DNA of 8,404 nt from an uncultured bacterium. GTDB taxonomy: Bacteria; Patescibacteriota; Minisyncoccia; Phycocordibacterales; PALSA-1337. Every line of letters starts with the position of its first letter. Position 1 is the first letter of the stretch. Location of the stretch: assembly GCA_903826185.1 (NCBI GenBank), contig CAIKDL010000088.1:1-8404 (forward strand), read 5' to 3'. Positions 1-5,402 of this stretch are shown one piece after another. Made by a program: the position numbers and the translations under genes. The notes under the pieces are model-generated. The model searched no databases, was not told the origin of the DNA, and worked only from the letters and a program-made list of their open reading frames with translations.

Positions 1-415
1 AATACATTTTAGGTGTAGAAGCCATTAAAAATGTATCTGGGAACATTAGATAAAATATAGCTAATCCAGACCCCAAGATGTACAATAATATTATGAGTTT
101 TCTCCGCTCCTTGTTTTTACAAAGAACAGCAATCACGCAATGATAATTAAATATACAAATAAATATCACACTTATGTTTCCCATGAACATTAGTCTAGAA
201 AATCCTGGGTCGATAGCACTAACTCCTAATACATGAGATAGTTCAAATATGATTACTGCTAGAGCCGTCAATGCAAGAGTGATATTAACTGTTTTTCGGT
301 AGCTGTTAAAAAGAAGAAATACGATCAGACAGACCATAACCAGGATAGACGTTACAGCCAGAGTATTATGCAAGATCAAGTGAATGTTTGTACCAGTTAC
401 TAATTGGTTCATCAT
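1..415 (-). CDS. Membrane protein with N-terminal multi-helix (7TM sensor-like) region, partial
   Basis: I read an open frame on the minus strand from the ATG at 415 (the second codon is also ATG, at 412) to the window edge, about 138 codons without a stop; the C-terminus lies outside. It is strongly hydrophobic, with helices at roughly residues 18-38, 44-64, 73-98 and 106-127, separated by short charged loops (NSYRK, CKNKERRK). The spacing and loop pattern resemble the first four helices of the histidine kinase at 2428, so it may be a sensor of the 7TM histidine-kinase/cyclase type; the effector domain cannot be seen. A TATAAT box at 429-434 lies only 13 bases upstream of this ATG and there is no Shine-Dalgarno, which favours 415 over an in-frame ATG at 430 that falls inside the box. 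The existence of the gene is well supported; the sensor assignment is inference. Confidence 0.62.
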   Translation of the reverse strand, partial: MMNQLVTGTNIHLILHNTLAVTSILVMVCLIVFLLFNSYRKTVNITLALTALAVIIFELSHVLGVSAIDPGFSRLMFMGNISVIFICIFNYHCVIAVLCKNKERRKLIILLYILGSGLAIFYLMFPDTFLMASTPKMY

Positions 416-428
416 ATGTGTTAATAAC

Positions 429-457
429 ATTATACAACATACTGTTTTTAACGTTAA
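429..457 (-). promoter_or_regulatory. Promoter of the leftward membrane-protein gene
   Basis: Read on the minus strand, TTAACG (452-457, 4/6 to the -35 consensus) is followed after 17 bases by a perfect TATAAT (429-434). The predicted transcription start near 422 leaves a leader of only about 5-8 bases before the ATG at 415. Confidence 0.6.
448..457. repeat. 10-bp perfect palindrome between divergent promoters
   Basis: TTAACGTTAA reads the same on both strands. It lies between the two TATAAT boxes of the divergent genes and its right part is the -35 of the leftward promoter. It could be an operator affecting both directions, or chance in AT-rich DNA. Confidence 0.35.
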
Positions 458-460
458 TTA

Positions 461-469
461 TGATATAAT
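461..469 (+). promoter_or_regulatory. Extended -10 promoter of the coaC operon
   Basis: TGA followed by TATAAT (464-469) is a perfect extended -10 (TGnTATAAT). No good -35 is found 15-19 bases upstream, as is common for extended -10 promoters. The predicted start at about 476-477 is 2-3 bases before the ATG at 479, which implies a leaderless or near-leaderless operon mRNA. Confidence 0.62.
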
Positions 470-478
470 ATTAGTAAT

Positions 479-1027
479 ATGAAACTAAAGAATACAAAAG
501 TTTTAGTTGGAATTACTGGAGGTGTGGCAGCCTATAAAGCATGTTCGTTAGTTACTACTTTATTACGTGAAGGTGCTGAAGTCATGGTGATGATGACAGA
601 TTCAGCTACTAAGTTTGTAACCCCACTAACTTTCCAGTCCCTTACAAACAAACCTGTATACTCGGATTTATGGCAGTCAAAGGACCAAAATTGTGTAGAA
701 CATATAAAAATCGCTCATTGGCCGGATGTAGTAGTCATAGCCCCGGCGACCGCTAACACTATCGCAAAGATGGTCAATGGTCTTGCCGATAATTTCCTGA
801 CAACAGTTGTTTTGGCTTTGTTACCAAAAACTCCGGTTATCATAGCTCCGGCGATGAATACGAATATGTGGAATCACAAAACCACCCAAGACAATGTGGA
901 AAAATTAAAGTCTCTAAATAACTATACTGTTTTGAATACACGAAGCGGTATTCTTGCTTGTAGAGATGAAGGGGCCGGCAAGATACCTTCTAATGAAAGT
1001 ATTATCGAAGCAATAAATAAATTATGA
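479..1027 (+). CDS. coaC: Phosphopantothenoylcysteine decarboxylase (CoaC), stand-alone
   Basis: FMN-dependent decarboxylase of the HFCD flavoprotein family that turns 4'-phosphopantothenoylcysteine into 4'-phosphopantetheine in cytoplasmic CoA synthesis. At 182 aa it matches the CoaC half of bacterial CoaBC (Dfp). Visible landmarks: the N-terminal flavin motif GGVAAYK (14-20); VEHI with H75 in the place of the catalytic His of E. coli Dfp; APATANTIAKM (88-98); the substrate-binding motif PAMNTNMW (124-131); and C161 in LACRDEGAGKI, matching the Cys of the flexible substrate clamp. The usual G after this Cys is R162, a mild deviation. The start is fixed by a TATAAT box 9 bases upstream; there is no Shine-Dalgarno. 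Its stop overlaps the coaB start by 4 bases (ATGA), so the two domains normally fused in bacteria are separate but coupled. Function is confident from motifs. Confidence 0.93.
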   Translation: MKLKNTKVLVGITGGVAAYKACSLVTTLLREGAEVMVMMTDSATKFVTPLTFQSLTNKPVYSDLWQSKDQNCVEHIKIAHWPDVVVIAPATANTIAKMVNGLADNFLTTVVLALLPKTPVIIAPAMNTNMWNHKTTQDNVEKLKSLNNYTVLNTRSGILACRDEGAGKIPSNESIIEAINKL

Positions 1028-1677
1028 AAGGTGGTAACTTAAAAAACAAAAAGATTCTTGTGACCGCGGGGTCAACTTGGGTGGCTATTGATTCTGTGCG
1101 TGTTATTACCAATATATTCAAAGGAAAGACCGGAGTTACTATTGCTGAAAAGGCTAGCAAATTAGGGGCTAAAGTGACCCTACTTCTAGGACCATCTTTT
1201 GATGTCTCCTCTATTAAATTATCCAAAAATCTGAATATTGTAAGATTTAAGTTTTTTGATGACCTCGACAGACTAGTTAGTAAATATCTATCCGAAGAAA
1301 AATTTGATGTTGTGATACACTCGGCAGCGGTGGCAGATTTTCGACTAGCGGAAGTTCATAATGGTAAGATAAAATCCAACGTAGGTGAGCTTATATTGAG
1401 ATTAGTTCCGACGAATAAAATAGTAGATGGTCTTAAGAAGATTAGTCCGGATATATTCTTGGTTAAATTCAAGTTGGAGGTTGGAATAACACCAGTTGAA
1501 CTCGAAAATGTAGCAATAAAGAGCTTGAAGCAATCAAATGCGGATTTAATAGTTGCTAATATATACAACCCCAAATTTACCGGGCATGAAGCCTATATCA
1601 TCGACAAAACAGGTAAGTCTGTCAAGGTAGTTGGTTTAGATATGATTTCCCAGGTAATCTTTAATCAAATCCCATGA
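1024..1677 (+). CDS. coaB: Phosphopantothenate-cysteine ligase (CoaB), stand-alone
   Basis: Ligase that activates 4'-phosphopantothenate with a nucleotide (CTP in most bacteria) and joins it to cysteine, just upstream of the CoaC step. At 217 aa it matches the C-terminal half of CoaBC. Visible: the Rossmann-like start ILVTAGSTWVAIDSVRVITN (11-30), with N30 matching the E. coli Asn needed for the acyl-cytidylate step; GKTG (34-37); SAAVADFR (100-107); and GKIKSN (114-119), containing the conserved catalytic Lys. The usual GPTREPID is replaced by GSTWVAID and the usual GFAAET by KFKLEV (148-153). It therefore belongs to a divergent subgroup, and nucleotide preference cannot be predicted. It overlaps coaC and the following peptidase-like gene by 4 bases on each side (ATGA), with no Shine-Dalgarno, so re-initiation is likely. 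No pantothenate kinase or later CoA gene is present in the window. Confidence 0.9.
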   Translation: MKGGNLKNKKILVTAGSTWVAIDSVRVITNIFKGKTGVTIAEKASKLGAKVTLLLGPSFDVSSIKLSKNLNIVRFKFFDDLDRLVSKYLSEEKFDVVIHSAAVADFRLAEVHNGKIKSNVGELILRLVPTNKIVDGLKKISPDIFLVKFKLEVGITPVELENVAIKSLKQSNADLIVANIYNPKFTGHEAYIIDKTGKSVKVVGLDMISQVIFNQIP

Positions 1678-2426
1678 CTAACAACCTAGAAGCATTTTTG
1701 AAAGAAACAGAGTTTTGTGATTATAAACATCCATCCATACAAGCTATAGCTGGTTCTTATTCTCGAAAATATAAGGATAAAAAAGAGTTAGCCAAGAATC
1801 TTTTTTATTTTGTTAGAGATCATATACATTATTCAGTAGGGAATTGGCAAGATAAAGCTTCTGAAACATTGTATAAACGCCATGGTACATGTACAAACAG
1901 TGCTAATCTTTTGGTAGCACTGTTGAGAGCCGTTGGTATACCATCTGGTTATGGTATTTTTAAGGTCCATGGTCAAAAATATTTTGGACCAATTGCCTTG
2001 TCAAAGATAAGCAAAAGAGTTTCAGCTAAATCAACCCATGTTCATTGTTATGTCTATTTAGATAAGAAGTGGATTAAATGCGACCCGTCAGATGATGAAA
2101 TATTATCAATAAATACCCAGCATCTTAATCCCCAGAGTTCAGTAATTGATTGGGACGGCTCTACGGATGCTATATTAAAGTTGGAACCAGAACACATTCT
2201 TTTTACGTCGGAGCCCAAGGAAGATATTGAGCATTTATTCAGGAAAAAACAGAGAAAGTCTTTGTGGTTTGCTGTTAGAATTGGAAATCTTTATATAAAG
2301 TTTCTCAGACACAATGGATCTGGCATCAATAGCATGGAGCAATCACAAAAAGAATTTAATCGCTGGCTCAAGGAGAGATACTTCTTTGATTATTTATTAT
2401 ATAATATAATTGATGCTGTAGCTTGA
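1674..2426 (+). CDS. Transglutaminase-like superfamily protein (putative cysteine peptidase)
   Basis: 250 aa with a transglutaminase-like papain fold. The catalytic triad is visible: C73 in RHGTCTNSANLLVALLRAVG (69-88), H122 in THVHCYVYL (121-129) and D137 in KWIKCDPSDD (132-141). The segment LFYFVRDHIHYSVG (43-56) is the usual helix before the core. Bacterial relatives act as proteases, amidases or transamidases; the substrate cannot be read from sequence. No signal peptide or membrane helix is seen, so it is probably cytoplasmic. The region after about residue 175 is basic and aromatic (FRKKQRKSLWF, RWLKERYFFDYLLY) and not recognised; it could bind a partner or the membrane. The start is set by the ATGA overlap with coaB, and the next gene begins one base after its stop. 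Catalytic competence is likely; any link with CoA synthesis or the kinase is only inferred from the operon. Confidence 0.82.
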   Translation: MTNNLEAFLKETEFCDYKHPSIQAIAGSYSRKYKDKKELAKNLFYFVRDHIHYSVGNWQDKASETLYKRHGTCTNSANLLVALLRAVGIPSGYGIFKVHGQKYFGPIALSKISKRVSAKSTHVHCYVYLDKKWIKCDPSDDEILSINTQHLNPQSSVIDWDGSTDAILKLEPEHILFTSEPKEDIEHLFRKKQRKSLWFAVRIGNLYIKFLRHNGSGINSMEQSQKEFNRWLKERYFFDYLLYNIIDAVA

Positions 2427-2427
2427 T

Positions 2428-4041
2428 ATGTTAGATATATATACATACTCGGTTCTAATAATGGGAATTCTTTTCACAAGTTTTGGTATTTTTGCTTTTT
2501 TAAAGAATCCTAATCAATTGCAAGTAAAACTTTATGCACTTTTCTCACTTGCCTTTGCGGTCTGGAGTTTTTCATGGTTTTTTCTATTACGATTAGACAA
2601 TACTATAGACGCATTATTTTTTTCTAAGATATTAAATTTTGGAGCCACTTTCATTCCAGTATTCTATCTTAATTGGTCTTTGTCCTTAGTAGATTTACTG
2701 AAGAAGAAAAGATCGCTGATAGTGATTGCTTATTTAATAACTTTTATATTTGCAGCATTAAATTTTACTAATTTATTTATTGCTGATGCTAAACCGATTC
2801 TTTTCTTTCGTTTCTGGCCAGTGGCCGGGCCGGCATATATTTGGTTTATAGTTTTTGGATATATTTTCCTTATCGGGTATTCACTTTTAGTTTTGATCAA
2901 AAGCTTTTTGATATCATCTGGTGATAAGAAAAAACAAATAGGTTACATGTTGTTAGGATCAGCGCTTGGATTTGGTGGTGGTCTGACCAATTTTCCTTTA
3001 ATGTATGGCATTACCGTAATGCAGCCTTTTGGTTTGTTTGCTCTAATGTTTAGTCCTATTTTATTTAGTTATGCGGCCGTAAAGTATGAACTAATGCAAA
3101 TAAAAGTTGTGGCAACTCAATTTTTCCTTGGCGCATTAAATGTGGTATTTATTATAAACATCATCTTATCTGATACGGTTAGTGCACGTTTCTTCAACTC
3201 ATTATTATTATTATTTGTATTATATTTTTCGATGTTAGTATTCCAGAGCGTAAGAAAAGAAATCACCCAGCGCCAACACATCGAACTCCTCGCCACCGAC
3301 CTTCAAAAGGCCAATGATCGCCTCACGGAACTGGATCGCCAGAAGTCGGAATTCGTGTCGTTCGCCACGCACCAATTACGTGCGCCACTGACCGCCATGA
3401 AGGGTTATGCCTCGCTGATATTGGAAGGGGATATGGGCACGATTACGGATGCCACGCGCGAAGCCATATCGCGCATCTTCGATTCCTCGAAGACTCTGGC
3501 GAACATTGTCGATGATTATCTGAACATTACCCGCATAGAGCTTGGCTCTATGAAGTATGCTTTTGAGACGATCAGTCTAAGTGCTCTCATAGAAGATGTG
3601 ATCGGTGAATTGAAACCAACCATTGAGAAGTCTAAGCTAGATTTTTCATTCACCATGGATGTGCCTGGAGCGAATTATCGTGTCACTGCCGATCGTGACA
3701 AGCTAAAACAAGTCATCACCAACCTTCTAGATAACTCCATGAAATACACGCCCTCGGGTTGGATCAAAGTCTCGCTTACCATGGATAGGCCCAGACACTT
3801 GTTCGTCTTCGCGATCAAGGATTCTGGTATCGGTATCTCTGCTGAGACGATACCTCTTCTATTCCAGAAATTCGGCCGTGCTCACAATGCCAACAAAGTG
3901 AATATAAAAGGCACTGGCTTGGGCCTCTTCGTAGCCAAAGAGATTATTGCCGCACATCACGGAACCGTCCGTGTGGAATCTGAAGGAGAAGGGAAAGGTT
4001 CGACGTTTATCGTTGAGCTAGAGCCGTTCGCGAAGGCTTAG
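2428..4041 (+). CDS. Membrane sensor histidine kinase with N-terminal 7TM-type region
   Basis: 537 aa. Residues 1 to about 273 contain about eight hydrophobic helices (near 5-25, 35-55, 68-88, 97-117, 136-160, 170-215 and 230-273), as in the N-terminal 7TM histidine-kinase sensor region. A coiled coil (277-307) leads to the H-box FATHQLRAPLTAMKGY (312-327) with phospho-acceptor H315. The ATPase domain has the N-box TNLLDNSMKYT (431-441), G1 DSGIGI (465-470), F-box LLFQKFGR (477-484) and G2 GTGLGL (495-500), so an active autokinase is expected. No receiver domain or response regulator is in the window, making it an orphan kinase. The gene is split in composition: bases 3181-3240 have 14/60 G+C and 3241-3300 have 32/60, with the switch at about codon 272, between the last helix and the coiled coil. 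It starts 1 base after the preceding stop, without a Shine-Dalgarno. The signal sensed is unknown. Confidence 0.92.
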   Translation: MLDIYTYSVLIMGILFTSFGIFAFLKNPNQLQVKLYALFSLAFAVWSFSWFFLLRLDNTIDALFFSKILNFGATFIPVFYLNWSLSLVDLLKKKRSLIVIAYLITFIFAALNFTNLFIADAKPILFFRFWPVAGPAYIWFIVFGYIFLIGYSLLVLIKSFLISSGDKKKQIGYMLLGSALGFGGGLTNFPLMYGITVMQPFGLFALMFSPILFSYAAVKYELMQIKVVATQFFLGALNVVFIINIILSDTVSARFFNSLLLLFVLYFSMLVFQSVRKEITQRQHIELLATDLQKANDRLTELDRQKSEFVSFATHQLRAPLTAMKGYASLILEGDMGTITDATREAISRIFDSSKTLANIVDDYLNITRIELGSMKYAFETISLSALIEDVIGELKPTIEKSKLDFSFTMDVPGANYRVTADRDKLKQVITNLLDNSMKYTPSGWIKVSLTMDRPRHLFVFAIKDSGIGISAETIPLLFQKFGRAHNANKVNIKGTGLGLFVAKEIIAAHHGTVRVESEGEGKGSTFIVELEPFAKA

Positions 4042-4050
4042 CAGGTTTTT

Positions 4051-4096
4051 CAAAAAGAAAAGGGCGTTCGCAACGGTTCGCGTTGGACGCCCTTTC
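4051..4096. terminator. Bidirectional intrinsic terminator between convergent genes
   Basis: AAAGGGCGT (4059-4067) pairs with ACGCCCTTT (4087-4095). Inside, CAACG (71-75) pairs with CGTTG (81-85) across a 5-base loop, with a small asymmetric bulge between the stems. Leftward, the stem is followed by a long U-rich run (TTTTCTTTTTG), so it is strong for the small gene ending at 4096. Rightward the tail is only TTTCT, so it is weaker for the kinase operon. Confidence 0.78.
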
Positions 4097-4320
4097 TAGT
4101 CATCATCGAGCCACCAGTACTGCTTCTTCTTTTTTCTTTCTGTTGACTCGAAGGTAACTGGTTGTGGCTGCTCGAGATCCTCTGGGAAGAAAATCTCCCC
4201 CTGAGTCCCCGGAATGATGTACGGCGGTTGCCCAAGAACTTTCCTGGCACCATCGAACATCTCCTTCAACCGGACATACCGCTGACTCGGCGGTCTTTCA
4301 GTCTTTCGTTTTCGGCTCAT
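4096..4320 (-). CDS. Small orphan protein of unknown function, highly charged (74 aa)
   Basis: I do not recognise this protein. It has a basic N-terminus (MSRKRKTERPPSQRYVRLKE), a Pro/Gly-rich middle (QPPYIIPGTQGEIFFPEDLEQPQP), a run of basic residues (ERKKKKQ, 61-67) and an aromatic/acidic C-terminus WWLDDD. There is no membrane segment or Cys. The ends look like those of a flexible nucleic-acid- or ribosome-associated protein, but that is only a guess. That it is a real gene is well supported: promoter boxes TTGACA and TATAAT at consensus (4366-4395), Shine-Dalgarno AAAGGGGG 6 bases before the ATG, and a hairpin terminator overlapping the stop codon. These signals suggest high expression as a monocistronic unit. 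An overlapping plus-strand frame (4162-4353) has none of them. It converges on the kinase operon. Confidence 0.75.
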   Translation of the reverse strand: MSRKRKTERPPSQRYVRLKEMFDGARKVLGQPPYIIPGTQGEIFFPEDLEQPQPVTFESTERKKKKQYWWLDDD

Positions 4321-4326
4321 CAGTCA

Positions 4327-4334
4327 CCCCCTTT
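4327..4334 (-). promoter_or_regulatory. Shine-Dalgarno of the 74-aa gene
   Basis: AAAGGGGG on the minus strand, 6 bases before the ATG at 4320. It fixes the start and contrasts with the conserved genes of the window, which have none. Confidence 0.7.
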
Positions 4335-4365
4335 CTTATTAGTACAGTGCTGATTTACTGGTGGT

Positions 4366-4395
4366 ATTATAGCATTAAATACGCCATGCTGTCAA
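4366..4395 (-). promoter_or_regulatory. Consensus sigma-70-type promoter of the 74-aa gene
   Basis: Minus strand: perfect TTGACA (4390-4395), an 18-base spacer, then perfect TATAAT (4366-4371) preceded by TGC, which also makes it an extended -10. Predicted start about 4359, giving a leader of about 39 bases with the Shine-Dalgarno near its end. It is the best promoter in the window. Confidence 0.85.
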
Positions 4396-4433
4396 TGGCG
4401 ACCGAGTTGGCCGAGAATGGGCCATTTTACGTG

Positions 4434-4922
4434 TTAATTCAACAATAATTCCTCAACTACCGCCTTTACGTCCATTCCATCGGCTTTACCGGCCAATTCC
4501 TTCATGATCATACCAACAATCTTACCGCTAGCCTTAGGATCTATGGTTCCGCTGGCTTTTATGGCGTCTATACGCATCTTGGCGACGAGTTTTATCTGAT
4601 CGCGGCCCATCATGGCGGGCATGAAAGATTCTAGTATAGCCAGTTCCTCCTGTTCCTTCGACACCAAGTCTTCGCGACCACCTTTCCTGAATTGATCTAT
4701 AGAATCCTTGCGCTGTTTGACGCTGCGCTTGATGAGGGCTAGGGCCTTATCGTCGGAGATGAATTCACCCTCGCTGCCGCTTTTTTCGCCGACAGGGGTG
4801 GCCTTGCCAGTCAAGATTTCGTTTAAGAAGAGGGCGTTCAATCCGCGCAGAGTGTCTAGTCTGATGATGTCTTTGGCGCGCAAAGCGTCTTTGATCTGGT
4901 CTTTTATTATTTTGTGGATCAT
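4434..4922 (-). CDS. GatB/YqeY domain-containing protein
   Basis: 162 aa, close to the usual 150 aa of the YqeY family. The family shares the C-terminal tail domain of the GatB subunit of Asp/Glu-tRNA amidotransferase and is linked by homology to tRNA-dependent processes, but the role of the free-standing protein is not firmly established. Family features seen: N-terminal DALRAKDIIRLDTLRGLNAL (12-31), KRSVKQRKDSIDQFRKGGRED (64-84) followed by EQEELAILESFMP (90-102), and a helical C-terminus ending GKIVGMIMKEL...AVVEELL. An insertion around 39-54 (GKATPVGEKSGSEGEF) is a low-complexity loop. It starts at 4922 with no Shine-Dalgarno; possible promoter boxes lie at 4948-4978. No clear intrinsic terminator follows the stop; 4321-4433 carries the promoter of the next minus-strand gene. 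Confidence 0.9.
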   Translation of the reverse strand: MIHKIIKDQIKDALRAKDIIRLDTLRGLNALFLNEILTGKATPVGEKSGSEGEFISDDKALALIKRSVKQRKDSIDQFRKGGREDLVSKEQEELAILESFMPAMMGRDQIKLVAKMRIDAIKASGTIDPKASGKIVGMIMKELAGKADGMDVKAVVEELLLN

Positions 4923-4947
4923 GGTTTGGATTATTAGCTTTTTATTA

Positions 4948-4978
4948 ATTATCTATACTTCGAGGCCTTCTTTGGCAA
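4948..4978 (-). promoter_or_regulatory. Possible promoter of the YqeY-family gene
   Basis: Minus strand TTGCCA (4973-4978, 5/6) and GATAAT (4948-4953, 5/6), with a long 19-base spacer. It would give a leader of roughly 20 bases without a Shine-Dalgarno. Weakly supported because of the spacing. Confidence 0.35.
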
Positions 4979-5011
4979 GATTTTAGAGTTTTTTCATTAA
5001 AACTTCATTAC

Positions 5012-5038
5012 TTGTGTATACAATGATACCATTATAAG
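5012..5038 (+). promoter_or_regulatory. Possible promoter of the coiled-coil protein/rmuC pair
   Basis: A TATAAG box (5033-5038, 5/6 to consensus) has only a poor -35 (TTGTGT, 5012-5017, 15-base spacer). The predicted start near 5045 leaves a leader of about 10 bases before the ATG at 5056, with no Shine-Dalgarno. Confidence 0.4.
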
Positions 5039-5055
5039 ATTAGCATACAAATCAC

Positions 5056-5394
5056 ATGTCATTAAACACAGAAGATAGGCAGTATATACAGTCGGCCATT
5101 AGCACCAATAATCGCACATTAATCGATGAATTTAGAAAAGATTCTGAGAGATATATGGGCGCTCTTAAGGAAGGTTTCGAAAACCAGGTCAACATGCTGG
5201 CTGAACTCATAAGAGAGAGGCCGACTCGTTCCGAGGTTGTAAACATGATAAATGAGCAGACTAGACCGATTGTGCGCCAAGAAACTTACAAAGTCATACA
5301 CGAAGAATTCGCACCTGTCATAAGTTCTATGCAGATAATGCTTCGCAGCCATGAGAAGCGCATAGGAAAATTGGAGACATTCGCACAACACTAA
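5056..5394 (+). CDS. Small helical/coiled-coil protein of unknown function (112 aa)
   Basis: No family recognised with confidence. The protein is almost entirely helical and charged, without Cys or membrane segments. Heptad-like stretches are visible at about 20-58 (DEFRKDSERYMGALKEGFENQVNML and onward) and 88-109 (VISSMQIMLRSHEKRIGKLE), with a Pro break at RERPTRSE (53-60). The N-terminus (MSLNTEDRQYIQSAISTNNR) is polar. Small proteins of this look are common beside conserved genes in CPR genomes. It ends 8 bases before rmuC on the same strand and shares its upstream promoter region, so the two are probably one transcript. A structural partner of the coiled-coil segment of RmuC is possible but only inferred from position. 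The start at 5056 is the first ATG after the TATAAG box. Confidence 0.75.
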   Translation: MSLNTEDRQYIQSAISTNNRTLIDEFRKDSERYMGALKEGFENQVNMLAELIRERPTRSEVVNMINEQTRPIVRQETYKVIHEEFAPVISSMQIMLRSHEKRIGKLETFAQH

Positions 5395-5402
5395 GACCAA
5401 AC

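Noticed and set aside
4162..4353. Plus-strand open frame opposite the 74-aa gene
   Set aside because: No promoter or ribosome site, no family features; the minus-strand gene has consensus promoter, Shine-Dalgarno and terminator.
4408..4424. Hairpin TGGCC/GGCCA followed by TTTTA, as a possible rightward terminator
   Set aside because: Only 5 bp with a 7-base loop and four T; no rightward transcript is expected here, and in the YqeY direction there is no T-run.
4708..4986. Plus-strand open frame opposite the start of the YqeY-family gene
   Set aside because: It is antisense to a clear conserved protein and has no start signals.
5119..5400. Minus-strand open frame across the coiled-coil gene
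   Set aside because: Shadow of a plus-strand gene with heptad pattern and operon spacing; Cys/Tyr-rich translation without family features.
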